From assembly GCA_002381695.1 (NCBI GenBank), contig DFXM01000053.1, forward strand, positions 18,562 through 82,561: a DNA stretch of 64,000 bases. The letters run 5' to 3'. The translations under genes and the position numbers were made by a program. Below, in pieces: positions 16,621 through 25,108 of the stretch; the stretch's first letter is position 1, and every line of letters begins with the position of its first letter. The notes beneath the pieces were generated by a model, which saw nothing but the letters and a program-made list of their open reading frames with translations, was not told the DNA's origin and searched no databases. This DNA is from Clostridium sp. UBA4108. GTDB taxonomy: Bacteria > Bacillota > Clostridia > Clostridiales > Clostridiaceae.

Positions 16621-18194
16621 TGAAGGGATTAAGGTATCTATTTTTAACTACTATAAAAAACTATTTTAAGGAGCTAAAAAGCCATCCCGCAAAGTTAATT
16701 GCTCTACTTTTCTTTGTTGCTATGCTTGGACTAGTTATATTCTCTAGCACATTAGATAGTGGTACAGGAGCTGAGAAAGTAAGAGATATTTCAGAATTAT
16801 ATGCAATGATTTTAGCTCTATATTCACTTTTATTTGTATTAGGAACCATGAAAGGGTTTTCATCTGGAGCAACCTTTTATTCCATGGCGGATGTAAATCT
16901 TTTATTTTCAACCCCAATATCTTCTAATAAGATACTTATTTATGGACTTATAAAGCAGATGGGCACTTCACTTATGGTAGGATTCTTCTTGATTTTTCAA
17001 TATGCATGGTTAAATAGTTTATATAGTATTTCTATTGTAGAATTACTAATAATTCTTTTAGGATATTGTTTAGTGGTATTTTGTTCTCAGCTTACAGCTA
17101 TGGCTATTTACTCTTTTTATAGTGGCAATGAGAGAGCAAAAAAAGTAATTAAGGGAATTATAATTGGAATATGTGCTATAGTGGTTGTTTATATTGGGAT
17201 ACCGGTAATTAAAAGTCAGCAGGATGTACTAGGATCAGTTGTAAAAGCAACTAATTCAAACTTATTGGGTTTTATACCTGTTTGTGGATGGGTTAAGAGT
17301 GCGGTTATAGGAGCTTTAACATCAAATTATATGAATGTACTTATTGGTCTTGGAGTAACTATAATATACATTTTTTCTATAATTTTTGCCATAGTAAAAA
17401 GCCACTCAGATTTCTATGAGGATGTTTTAAAGGTGACTGAGGTATCTTTTAGTGCCATAACTGCTAAAAAACAAGGGAAGATTGCAGATGCAATACCTGG
17501 CAATGTAAAGGTGGGTAAAACTGGTATAGGAAAAGGCCTTGGAGCAGGAGTTTTCTTTTATAAACATATGTTAGAAAATAGACGTGCAAGATTATTTATT
17601 TTAGATTTTAATTCAATACTATTTATCCTTATGAGTATAGGTTTTGCATTTTTCATGAGAGATCAAGGAATAGTACCAGTTTTCATATTTAGCATATATA
17701 TGCAAGTTTTTAGTGTAGCCATGGGAAGATGGATACGAGAACTTACCTTACCTTATGTATATATGATACCTGTAGCACCTTTCAAAAAATTGGTTATGCT
17801 ATGTAGGGAAAATATGCTTAAAATATGTGTTGAAGCACTGGTGTTATTTATTCCCGTGAGCCTCATATTAAATGCGTCTATAGAGGAGTTCCTTGTTTGT
17901 GTTATAGCTAGAATAGGCTTCGGAATCTTGTTTATGGCAGGAAATATTTTAACAGAGAGAGTTTTAGGATCTCTTGGAAATAAAATTATAATTATGTTTT
18001 TATATTTTATAATTATGATAGTTCTATGTATACCAGGAGTTGTTTTAGGGTTCTTCTTAGGAAGTGTAATAACAATACTATCACCTATAGTAGGGGGACT
18101 TTTAGGTACATTTATCTGGAATATAGCTATTTCAGCAGTAATTATATTTTTCTGCAGAAATATATTATCCTATGCTGAATTAAATAATAGATAG
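16620..18194 (+). CDS. ABC exporter membrane subunit
   Basis: A 524-residue protein with about twelve hydrophobic segments, matching the 'putative ABC exporter' permease class (long ABC-2-like membrane proteins of Firmicutes). Its start overlaps the ATPase stop by one base, implying translational coupling. The loop LLFSTPISSNKILIYGLIKQ resembles the coupling region in this family. Drug, lipid or peptide export is possible; nothing in the neighbourhood decides. A very strong bidirectional terminator follows. Confidence 0.8.
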   Translation: MKGLRYLFLTTIKNYFKELKSHPAKLIALLFFVAMLGLVIFSSTLDSGTGAEKVRDISELYAMILALYSLLFVLGTMKGFSSGATFYSMADVNLLFSTPISSNKILIYGLIKQMGTSLMVGFFLIFQYAWLNSLYSISIVELLIILLGYCLVVFCSQLTAMAIYSFYSGNERAKKVIKGIIIGICAIVVVYIGIPVIKSQQDVLGSVVKATNSNLLGFIPVCGWVKSAVIGALTSNYMNVLIGLGVTIIYIFSIIFAIVKSHSDFYEDVLKVTEVSFSAITAKKQGKIADAIPGNVKVGKTGIGKGLGAGVFFYKHMLENRRARLFILDFNSILFILMSIGFAFFMRDQGIVPVFIFSIYMQVFSVAMGRWIRELTLPYVYMIPVAPFKKLVMLCRENMLKICVEALVLFIPVSLILNASIEEFLVCVIARIGFGILFMAGNILTERVLGSLGNKIIIMFLYFIIMIVLCIPGVVLGFFLGSVITILSPIVGGLLGTFIWNIAISAVIIFFCRNILSYAELNNR

Positions 18195-18209
18195 ACTTTG
18201 TAAAAACCA

Positions 18210-18253
18210 ATAGGGTATGTTTTAAATAAGTATTTATTTAAAACATACCCTAT
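18210..18253. terminator. Bidirectional intrinsic terminator
   Basis: A perfect 20-bp stem: 18210-18229 pairs with 18234-18253 around a GTAT loop. It separates the convergent ABC exporter and rubrerythrin genes. Confidence 0.8.
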
Positions 18254-18272
18254 ATTAATTTGAAGTTGTATT

Positions 18273-18860
18273 CTATTCAAATAGTGAACGAGCAAATAGA
18301 ATAAAGTATCCCTGAGGATGTTCACATACAGGGCAAACTTGAGGAGCTTCTTTTCCTTCATAGATGAATCCACAATTTGTGCACATCCATTGTTCATCTT
18401 GGTCTTTTTTAAATAGAGAGCCTTCCTCTAAATCTTTGTAGAATCTTTCGAACCTATCACCATGAATCTTTTCAACAGAAGCTATATTATGAAATAGCTT
18501 AGATATAGGTAAAAAGCCTTCTTCTTCGGCAATTTTACCAAAATCTTTATATACTACATCCCATTCCTCATATTCATTGTGGTGAGCCGCCTTTAAACAT
18601 TGAATGGTATTTGAATAGTTGTCTATAGGGTATCCACCAGAGATTTCTATAGTATCTCCGGCAAATTCTTTTAATTTATTATAAAAATATTTTGCATGAG
18701 TTTTTTCTTGATCTGCAGTATAGTTGAAAACTGATTCAACTATGTAAAGTCCTTCTTTTTTAGCTATTGAAGCACCTATATTATATCTATTTCTAGCTTG
18801 GCTTTCTCCAGCAAAAGCCTTCATTAAATTTGTTTTAGTTCTACTATCTTTTAAATTCAT
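18273..18860 (-). CDS. rbr: Rubrerythrin
   Basis: Starting at the ATG at 18860 (GGAGG eight bases upstream) gives 195 residues. The N-terminal ferritin-like di-iron domain has the paired Glu/ExxH pattern (AFAGESQARNRY, EKTHAKYF, EEEGF, EKIHGDRF) and the C-terminus is a rubredoxin-type Fe(Cys)4 site with two CxxC pairs (CTNCG, CPVCE). It reduces hydrogen peroxide in anaerobes using electrons from rubredoxin or NADH-dependent partners. Domain order is the classical one, not the reversed form. Confidence 0.95.
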   Translation of the reverse strand: MNLKDSRTKTNLMKAFAGESQARNRYNIGASIAKKEGLYIVESVFNYTADQEKTHAKYFYNKLKEFAGDTIEISGGYPIDNYSNTIQCLKAAHHNEYEEWDVVYKDFGKIAEEEGFLPISKLFHNIASVEKIHGDRFERFYKDLEEGSLFKKDQDEQWMCTNCGFIYEGKEAPQVCPVCEHPQGYFILFARSLFE

Positions 18861-19201
18861 ATTAATACCTCCATGTATACTCAATTTGATAACTAGTTTT
18901 CCATAAACATAAAGCTTTTATACTGAATAAAGAATTAAATTTATAATAACATGTGTAGTGATTCAATGGAATTTTGGTTAAAGTAAGATATATGAAGAAA
19001 AATAGATAGATAGATTGGTTAGTTGATTTTTAAAAAGTGGACTAAATGTTAAGAAATATAGTTCAGTATTTTTAGATTGCTATTTGTGCTAAAATATATT
19101 TACGGATAAAGAGCTGGTGATATTTTTGGAGTTTTTTCATTATGCAATAGTATATAAAAATATATTTTTAGTTAATAAATTATTGTAAAGGGTGTGTTTG
19201 G

Positions 19202-20395
19202 ATGATTTTTCAGCGAGAGCAAATAATTAATAAGCTAAAAATGCAAATAAAACTAAATGGACATATTATGGGAGTTGCAGCTGGAGCTGGTATTTCAGCA
19301 AAATACGCTGTCAAGGGAGGGGCTGATTTGATTTTAGCATTAAATTCAGGTCGTTTTAGGCAGATGGGTCTGAGTTCTCTTGCAGGTTTACTGCCCTTTA
19401 CAAATTGCAATCAGCTTGTTATGCAGTTTGGAGCTAAAGAAATTATACCTGCTGTAAAAGATGTTCCAGTAATTTTTGGATTATGTGCAACAGATCCTAC
19501 AATAGATTTAGAGAAATATATTGATCTAATTCATCAAAATGGCTTTGCTGGTATAAACAATTATCCAACAGTAGGAATGATTGATGGTTTATTTCGTGAA
19601 GCATTAGAAGAAGAGAATATTTCCTTCGATAAAGAGGTTGAGGCTATAAGAATAGCAAATAAGAAAAACTTATTCTCTATAGCTTTCGTATTTAATAAAG
19701 AGCAAGCTGCGCAAATGGCAATTGCTGGAGCAGATGTTATTTGTGCACATTTAGGACTTACTAAGGGTGGTGTACTAGGAGCTAAGAACACATTATCATT
19801 AGAAGGAGCAGCGGCCATGGCAAGGGAAATTTTTAGCATAAGTAGTGAAATAAATTCCAATATAATAAAAATGATTTATGGCGGTCCAATAAACACTCCT
19901 TTGGATGTAAAATACATATATGATAATACCGAGGCAATGGGATACTTAGGTGGTTCATCATTTGAAAGAATACCCTCAGAGGAGATTATTACGAAAACAA
20001 CCAGGGAGTTTAAAGTAGTAGGAGATTTTGAACAAGATGAATTGTTAAATAAAACATTGGATAATGTACAAAAACATCATGATTATGTAGGATTTATAAA
20101 AGAGTATATATCAAAAAATTACATGAATGAAATAGCCTTTACAGATTTAGCTGCAATAGCACATGTTTCTAGAACTCATTTAAGTAATCTTTTCAATAAA
20201 GAGGTAGGGTGTACATTTCCAGAATATCTTACTAAATATCGAATAAATAAGGCTATAGATATAATAAAGAGAGAAGACTTACAGTTGTTTGAAATTGCAA
20301 ATATGGTTGGATACAATGATTATTCTCATTTTAGTAAGGCTTTTAAAAGACAAACAGGAAGTTCTCCTCGTGAATATAAGCAAACATACAAATAG
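19202..20395 (+). CDS. AraC-type regulator with N-terminal PEP-hydrolase-like TIM barrel
   Basis: A 397-residue fusion. Residues 1 to about 275 form a TIM barrel of the PEP_hydrolase/IGPS-like family (GVAAGAGISAKYAVKGGADL, ALNSGRFRQ, CATDPT, NYPTVGMIDG, AHLGLTKGG, GGPI), clearly homologous to the protein at 21744-22571. Residues about 300-397 are a complete AraC DNA-binding domain with two helix-turn-helices (LAAIAHVSRTHLSNLFNKEV and IANMVGYNDYSHFSKAFKR). The barrel has probably become the effector sensor for a regulator of the two genes downstream. It is followed by a perfect 16-bp hairpin. Confidence 0.85.
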   Translation: MIFQREQIINKLKMQIKLNGHIMGVAAGAGISAKYAVKGGADLILALNSGRFRQMGLSSLAGLLPFTNCNQLVMQFGAKEIIPAVKDVPVIFGLCATDPTIDLEKYIDLIHQNGFAGINNYPTVGMIDGLFREALEEENISFDKEVEAIRIANKKNLFSIAFVFNKEQAAQMAIAGADVICAHLGLTKGGVLGAKNTLSLEGAAAMAREIFSISSEINSNIIKMIYGGPINTPLDVKYIYDNTEAMGYLGGSSFERIPSEEIITKTTREFKVVGDFEQDELLNKTLDNVQKHHDYVGFIKEYISKNYMNEIAFTDLAAIAHVSRTHLSNLFNKEVGCTFPEYLTKYRINKAIDIIKREDLQLFEIANMVGYNDYSHFSKAFKRQTGSSPREYKQTYK

Positions 20396-20436
20396 ACATA
20401 TATTAGATACATGAATACATTTACATTAAGCATAAT

Positions 20437-20472
20437 AAACAGTATTATTTTCTTAAGAAAATAATACTGTTT
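20437..20472 (+). terminator. Perfect 16-bp hairpin between AraC-fusion gene and its target pair
   Basis: AAACAGTATTATTTTC (20437-20452), TTAA loop, GAAAATAATACTGTTT (20457-20472), then ATCTTT. The U-run is weak and it lies only 47 bases before the next start codon, so it could be a terminator, an attenuator or a dyad operator. Confidence 0.55.
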
Positions 20473-20519
20473 ATCTTTATATGGGATTTAGAAAAAATGT
20501 TTATGAGGAGGTTAGTCTA

Positions 20520-21731
20520 ATGAAAACCATAGCAATTGTAGGAACCTTTGATTCCAAGGGTGCGGAGTTCTCTTATGTAAAGGATATAATTGAGTCTTTG
20601 GGCTTAAATACATTTACAATACACTCAGGTGTGTTTCAACCTATGTTTGAGCCAGATGTATCTAATGATGAAGTAGCAGCAGCGGTGGGGGAAGATATAA
20701 ATCAGATTGCAGCTAAAAAGGATAGAGCATTGGCTACAGAAGTTTTGGCAGAAGGAATGAAAAAATTGATTCCAAAACTTTATGAAGAGGGAAAATTTGA
20801 TGGAATTATCTCTTTTGGAGGAAGTGGAGGTACATCAATTGTAACCCCTGCTATGAGAGCACTACCTATAGGGGTACCTAAAATAATGGTATCTACAGTG
20901 GCGTCGGGAAACACCTCACAGTACGTAGGCACAAGTGACATAATCATGTTTCCATCTGTTGTTGATGTTTCTGGGTTAAATACTATTTCAACGAAGATAT
21001 TCACAAATGCTGCCTTTGCTATTGCAGGTATGGTAAAGTTTGAAGCTCAAGAAAACATAGATAAGAAGCCACTGATAGCGGCAACTATGTTTGGTGTAAC
21101 CACACCCTGTGTAGATGAGGCAAGAGAGTATTTAGAGAAACAGGGATATGAGGTTTTAGTATTCCATGCCACTGGTACAGGTGGAAAAACTATGGAGAAT
21201 CTAATTGAAGCAGGATTTTTTGAAGGGGTCTTAGATTTAACTACAACAGAATGGTGCGATGAATTGGTTGGAGGAGTATTAAATGGGGGACCTAATAGGC
21301 TAGAAGCCGCAGGTAGATATAAGATACCTCAGGTTGTATCTACTGGAGCTTTAGATATGGTTAACTTTGGTCCAATGGATACTGTTCCAAAAGAGTTTCA
21401 AGGTAGAACTTTTTATAAGCATAACCCAACAGTGACACTTATGAGAACTACTACAGAAGAAAATGAAAAATTAGGTAAAATAATATCAGAAAAGTTAAAC
21501 ATGGCAAAGGGACCAACTGCACTAATGTTGCCATTAAAGGGAGTTTCTATGCTGGATGTAGAAGGTCAACCTTTCTATGGACCTGAGGAAGATAAAGTAT
21601 TATTCGATACTTTGAGAAATAATATAAACAAAGATTCAGTAGAAATTATAGAGCTAGATTGTGATTTGAATGATAAAAACTTTGCTATAGCAGCAGCTAA
21701 GAAATTAGTTGAATTAATCCATAATAAGTAG
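20520..21731 (+). CDS. Tm-1-like ATP-binding domain protein (UPF0261)
   Basis: The ATG at 20520, served by GAGGAGG, gives 403 residues (an upstream in-frame ATG lacks a site). It matches the UPF0261/Tm-1-like family: MKTIAIVGTFDSKGAEF at the start, GGSGGTS and TVASGNTSQYVG loops, and a conserved C-terminal NKDSVEIIELDCDLND. The N-terminal half of the tomato Tm-1 antiviral protein belongs here and binds ATP. The metabolic role is unsettled. It sits 12 bases before the PEP-hydrolase-like gene; in plants the two domains are fused, supporting a joint function. Confidence 0.85.
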   Translation: MKTIAIVGTFDSKGAEFSYVKDIIESLGLNTFTIHSGVFQPMFEPDVSNDEVAAAVGEDINQIAAKKDRALATEVLAEGMKKLIPKLYEEGKFDGIISFGGSGGTSIVTPAMRALPIGVPKIMVSTVASGNTSQYVGTSDIIMFPSVVDVSGLNTISTKIFTNAAFAIAGMVKFEAQENIDKKPLIAATMFGVTTPCVDEAREYLEKQGYEVLVFHATGTGGKTMENLIEAGFFEGVLDLTTTEWCDELVGGVLNGGPNRLEAAGRYKIPQVVSTGALDMVNFGPMDTVPKEFQGRTFYKHNPTVTLMRTTTEENEKLGKIISEKLNMAKGPTALMLPLKGVSMLDVEGQPFYGPEEDKVLFDTLRNNINKDSVEIIELDCDLNDKNFAIAAAKKLVELIHNK

Positions 21732-21743
21732 GAGGTAATGAAA

Positions 21744-22571
21744 ATGAAGTTAACACGTGAAGAGGTGCTTACTAGACTTAGAGAACAGGTGGCTAGTGAT
21801 AAAATAATTTTAGGCGCAGGAGCAGGTACAGGAATTTCAGCAAAAAGCGGTGAAGCTGGGGGCGTAGATTTAATTATAATTTATAACTCTGGAAGATATA
21901 GAATGGCTGGAAGAGGTTCCCTAGCAGGATTATTATCCTATGGGGATGCAAACCAAATAGTTGTGGAAATGGGTTCAGAGGTATTACCAGTAGTTAAACA
22001 TACTCCAGTGTTAGCAGGAGTTTGCGGAACAGATCCTTTCCGTATAATGGAGGTCTTTTTAAAACAATTAAAAGAGCAAGGTTTTGTAGGAGTACAAAAT
22101 TTCCCAACAGTTGGATTAATTGATGGAGTATTTAGAGCTAATCTTGAGGAAACTGGTATGGGATATGATCTTGAAATTGATATGATACGTAAGGCTCATG
22201 AACTTGATATGCTTACTACTCCTTATGTATTTGATGAGGAACAGGCTAAGAAAATGGCAGAAGCAGGAGCTGATATCTTAGTAGCACATATGGGGCTGAC
22301 AACGAAAGGAACTATTGGTGCGAAAACAGCACTTACTCTTGATGATTGTGTAAAAAAAGTTCAGGCAATTTGTGATGCAGGTAAATCAGTTAATCCCAAC
22401 ATTATGGTTATATGCCATGGGGGACCTATTGCAGAACCAGAGGATGCACAGTATGTAATTGAAAGAACAACTGGAGTTGATGGCTTCTTTGGGGCTTCAA
22501 GTATTGAAAGATTTGCCACAGAGGTTGGAATTAAACAACAAGCAGAAGCCTTTAAAAATATTAAACTATAA
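21744..22571 (+). CDS. Phosphoenolpyruvate hydrolase family TIM-barrel protein
   Basis: AGGAGG at 21730-21735 fits the ATG at 21744 (8 bases) better than that at 21738 (2 bases), giving 275 residues. Motifs are those of PEP_hydrolase proteins: GAGAGTGISAKSGEAGGVDL, YNSGRYRMAGRGSLAG, CGTDPF, NFPTVGLIDG, AHMGLTTKG and GGPI. The true reaction is uncertain. It pairs with the Tm-1-like gene in one operon and shares its fold with the N-terminus of the AraC regulator upstream. Confidence 0.85.
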   Translation: MKLTREEVLTRLREQVASDKIILGAGAGTGISAKSGEAGGVDLIIIYNSGRYRMAGRGSLAGLLSYGDANQIVVEMGSEVLPVVKHTPVLAGVCGTDPFRIMEVFLKQLKEQGFVGVQNFPTVGLIDGVFRANLEETGMGYDLEIDMIRKAHELDMLTTPYVFDEEQAKKMAEAGADILVAHMGLTTKGTIGAKTALTLDDCVKKVQAICDAGKSVNPNIMVICHGGPIAEPEDAQYVIERTTGVDGFFGASSIERFATEVGIKQQAEAFKNIKL

Positions 22572-22620
22572 TCTTAATATAGTATGTTTATAAATTTAAA
22601 ATCATTTTTAAGTTAGAGTT

Positions 22621-22664
22621 AATAGCCATAGATTAGTATTGAAAGCTAATTTATGGCTATTTTT
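22621..22664 (+). terminator. Intrinsic terminator after Tm-1-like/PEP-hydrolase operon
   Basis: AATAGCCATAGATTAG (22621-22636) pairs with CTAATTTATGGCTATT (22646-22661) with one mismatch, then TTT. Confidence 0.75.
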
Positions 22665-22668
22665 ACAA

Positions 22669-22811
22669 GGCTTGGTTTTAATATAGTGTTGATAATGAAC
22701 TATATATTATTACTTGCAGCTTTGCATAAGTTCACCCATCCGGGTACAGGCAACTAGAGATTCCTTTGCTTTGCAGGAATCTAAGTTTACACTTAAACCG
22801 TTTTGAAAGCT
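22669..22811 (+). repeat. MITE-like repeat, family 1, disrupted copy (copy G)
   Basis: 22669-22713 matches the reverse complement of copy A (GGCTTGGTTTTAATATAG, GTTGATAATGAACTATA). The rest is replaced by about 80 unrelated bases, after which AAACCGTTTTGAAAGC (about 22795-22810) may be a worn right end. It is either an insertion or a degenerate copy. Confidence 0.5.
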
Positions 22812-22965
22812 AATAATTAATAACATATATTTTTTACAACATATATGAAGTATAATAATATTAGTTAGGGCATAGTAAAAGATAACTGGTAGTCTATTAT
22901 TCATATACTTGACTAGTTATTTTTCTTAAATTGCTTAAAATACATTTAGATAGAGGAGAGAGTAA

Positions 22966-23598
22966 ATGACAATAGAAAATAATAAAGAAGAAATGGTGAG
23001 TTTTAGTCTAGAAGGGTTAGAGGCAAAGGGGATTTGGGAAAAATTATGGGGAAAAGAGTTAAATTCTAAAAAGAATATATTAGGATATATAGATACTATT
23101 AAAGCACTTAAACAAGAAGGAATAACAACTGAGCAAATAGAGGATACATATATACTTATTTATAATAGTATTGAGGATATGACAAGTATAGTAAAACCTA
23201 ACACAATAATGTATTTAAAAAATACGTTGAAATCACAGTTAGGGAAGTATGTTAAGGAAAAAGATCCTAAGTCTATTAATTATTTCATTGAATTTTTTAA
23301 GGAGGCATATCCAGCGAATAACAGAAGAAAAGATTTTACTTGGGTGCTTATGGATATTAACAGTATTACAGAAGAACAAATTTGGCATACGTTAACGCAT
23401 ATTAATACCCTATGTATGAAAAGAAATAGAAGACTTCGTAAAGAAGAGAGAGAAGATATAATAAAAATGGTGGAGATTTTAATTAAAGGTGGAAATATTA
23501 AATACATAAATCAGCTGAAAAGCATGGAAATACTACTTAAGAATCTAAAAATTAGGATAATTGGTGTAGGTAAATGGGTTGAAATTAAACCTCTATAA
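22966..23598 (+). CDS. Hypothetical protein, 210 residues
   Basis: A soluble, mostly helical protein with no signal peptide or membrane segment; the N-terminus is acidic and the C-terminus (ILLKNLKIRIIGVGKWVEIKPL split by a short turn) is basic and more beta-like. I recognise no family. GAGGAGAGAG gives a good ribosome site. It is monocistronic, ending at a shared bidirectional terminator, with the disrupted repeat G upstream. Confidence 0.6.
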   Translation: MTIENNKEEMVSFSLEGLEAKGIWEKLWGKELNSKKNILGYIDTIKALKQEGITTEQIEDTYILIYNSIEDMTSIVKPNTIMYLKNTLKSQLGKYVKEKDPKSINYFIEFFKEAYPANNRRKDFTWVLMDINSITEEQIWHTLTHINTLCMKRNRRLRKEEREDIIKMVEILIKGGNIKYINQLKSMEILLKNLKIRIIGVGKWVEIKPL

Positions 23599-23601
23599 TA
23601 C

Positions 23602-23654
23602 ATAAGAAAAAACATCTCTTGGAAGGTTAATTTTCAAAGGATGTTTTTTCTTAT
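23602..23654. terminator. Bidirectional intrinsic terminator
   Basis: AAGAAAAAACATC (23604-23616) pairs with GATGTTTTTTCTT (23640-23652), extended by AT pairs. It ends both the 210-residue gene and, from the other side, the PadR gene. Confidence 0.8.
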
Positions 23655-23661
23655 TTTATAA

Positions 23662-23982
23662 TTAAGAGGGGAAGATGCCTAGAGCATTAACCTTAGCAAC
23701 AATTTTATTCCACTCTTCATTCATATTAGAAGAATACTCTTTTCCAGCTTCTGTAATTCTATAGTATTTCCTTGCAGGCCCACCAGATGGGACATCTTTC
23801 ATATAGGTCTCAGTATATTTATCATTATTTAATCTACGAAGAATTGTATAAATAGATCCATCATATACATCAGGAAAGATGTCTTTTATAATTTTCATAA
23901 GCTCATATCCATACATATCCTGTTTAGTAAGCTGGAAAAGAATACACATTTCAAGAACTCCTTTTTTAAATTGTGTATCCAT
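23662..23982 (-). CDS. PadR family transcriptional regulator
   Basis: A 106-residue protein with the PadR winged helix: FKKGVLEMCILFQLTKQDMYGYEL, DIFPDVYDGSIYTILRRL, then the wing with PARKYYRITEAGKEY. It is the second gene on the minus strand, five bases after a DUF1700-RDD gene. PadR proteins commonly sit next to DUF1700/DUF1129-type membrane partners and repress that operon. Dyads with ACTATT half-sites lie before the upstream gene. Confidence 0.9.
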   Translation of the reverse strand: MDTQFKKGVLEMCILFQLTKQDMYGYELMKIIKDIFPDVYDGSIYTILRRLNNDKYTETYMKDVPSGGPARKYYRITEAGKEYSSNMNEEWNKIVAKVNALGIFPS

Positions 23983-23987
23983 ATTTA

Positions 23988-24908
23988 TTACCTCACCACA
24001 TCAATAACTTTAGTTCTAGCAGCTAAATCATGCACTGTTTTATGCTCAGGAGTACCACAGCCCCAGATGAAGGAGAAAATATTAAGGATACCAGATGTAA
24101 TGCCATTACCAATAAATTTTATAAGAGCATCTCTTAATAGTACATCTAAGAATGTTAATTTATCACCTTTTAAAGGAACTACCTTTATTTTAACTATCCA
24201 TTTTCCAAGGGTATAACCTTTAAAAATCCAAAGTTCAAAAGCCGTAATTAGGCCTGAAAATCCCAAAAGCATAAACATTATAGAAACCATGGTCATTGGA
24301 ATAAAGGTAAAAAAGGACATAGAATTCATAGACATAGGTGAAGAAGTTTCGGTAGAAATAATACTATCATAGAAAATATTATTTTCTGACATATAAGCTA
24401 TAAACTCTTCATTTGTTCCTTTAAAAACTCGTCTGTCATCTTTAAAAAGTTCTATTTTTTTTGCTTCACCATTTTTATCCAAGGTGATATGTCTAGAATA
24501 GGTATCTTTTAAACTACTAATATTACTATTTTCTATGATCTCAGTAGTTTTTGTTGTTTCATGAAAAGAAAAAGTAGAAACAAAAAGTATTATTGAAAAA
24601 AACAAAGCAATTATAAAGGTATCAATAATATATGCTCCTAGTCTTTTAGACATTGGTGCTAGATTAGATATATCTGTGCTGATAGGCTCACTATTAAAGC
24701 TATGATTATTACCTATATCATCTAAAATAGTTCTAGATATAGCTGCAGGAGAACCAATTTCTTCTGAGATATCCTTTTCACTTTTACCCTCTAAGAATCC
24801 ATTATCGAATATATCACCATAGTCTGATAATATTTCCTCAAGATCAGTATTAGACAGATGACCTTCAAGAGAGTTTTTGAGTTCTCTTAAAAATTCGCAC
24901 TTATTCAT
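23988..24908 (-). CDS. DUF1700/HAAS-domain and RDD family membrane protein
   Basis: A 306-residue two-part protein. Residues 1 to about 65 form a DUF1700-like helical domain (CEFLRELKNSLEGHL, EILSDYGDIFDNG, EEIGSPAAISRTIL). From about residue 80 an RDD domain follows, with the first membrane helix starting RLGAYIIDTFIIALFF, a long extracytoplasmic loop, and later helices ending in DVLLRDALIKFIGN and the family's Trp/Asp-rich C-terminus. Fusion of these two domains is less common than separate genes. It heads the operon with PadR. Confidence 0.8.
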   Translation of the reverse strand: MNKCEFLRELKNSLEGHLSNTDLEEILSDYGDIFDNGFLEGKSEKDISEEIGSPAAISRTILDDIGNNHSFNSEPISTDISNLAPMSKRLGAYIIDTFIIALFFSIILFVSTFSFHETTKTTEIIENSNISSLKDTYSRHITLDKNGEAKKIELFKDDRRVFKGTNEEFIAYMSENNIFYDSIISTETSSPMSMNSMSFFTFIPMTMVSIMFMLLGFSGLITAFELWIFKGYTLGKWIVKIKVVPLKGDKLTFLDVLLRDALIKFIGNGITSGILNIFSFIWGCGTPEHKTVHDLAARTKVIDVVR

Positions 24909-24933
24909 TAAAACACCCTCTTACTATTTAATA

Positions 24934-24999
24934 ACTATTACTTAGTGAATAGTAGTATATTTTGAGTATAACAAACTATTATTTAATAAGCAATAGTTT
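24934..24999 (-). promoter_or_regulatory. Two dyads with ACTATT/AATAGT arms (PadR operator candidates)
   Basis: ACTATT, 8 bases, AATAGT at 24934-24953, and AAACTATT, 11 bases, AATAGTTT at 24973-24999, both upstream of the DUF1700-RDD/PadR operon. Differing spacers weaken the case for one protein. Confidence 0.4.
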
Positions 25000-25042
25000 T
25001 CCTTTAGAGTAAAATAAAATTTAGTACCAGAAGATAGATGTA

Positions 25043-25103
25043 ATTTATTCTAGAATCTAAAAGAGATTGTCTTTGACAATCTCTTTTAGATTCTGGAATA
25101 AAT
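25043..25103. terminator. Long bidirectional hairpin terminator
   Basis: 25043-25071 pairs with 25075-25103: 29 bp with a single T-G wobble and a TTT loop. It ends the minus-strand AraC gene, whose stop is at 25109. Confidence 0.8.
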
Positions 25104-25108
25104 ATTAG

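Noticed and set aside
18941..18955. PerR-box-like TTATAATAACATGTG upstream of rubrerythrin
   Set aside because: Only the left half matches the PerR consensus; the right half fails at all positions, so it is not reported as an operator.
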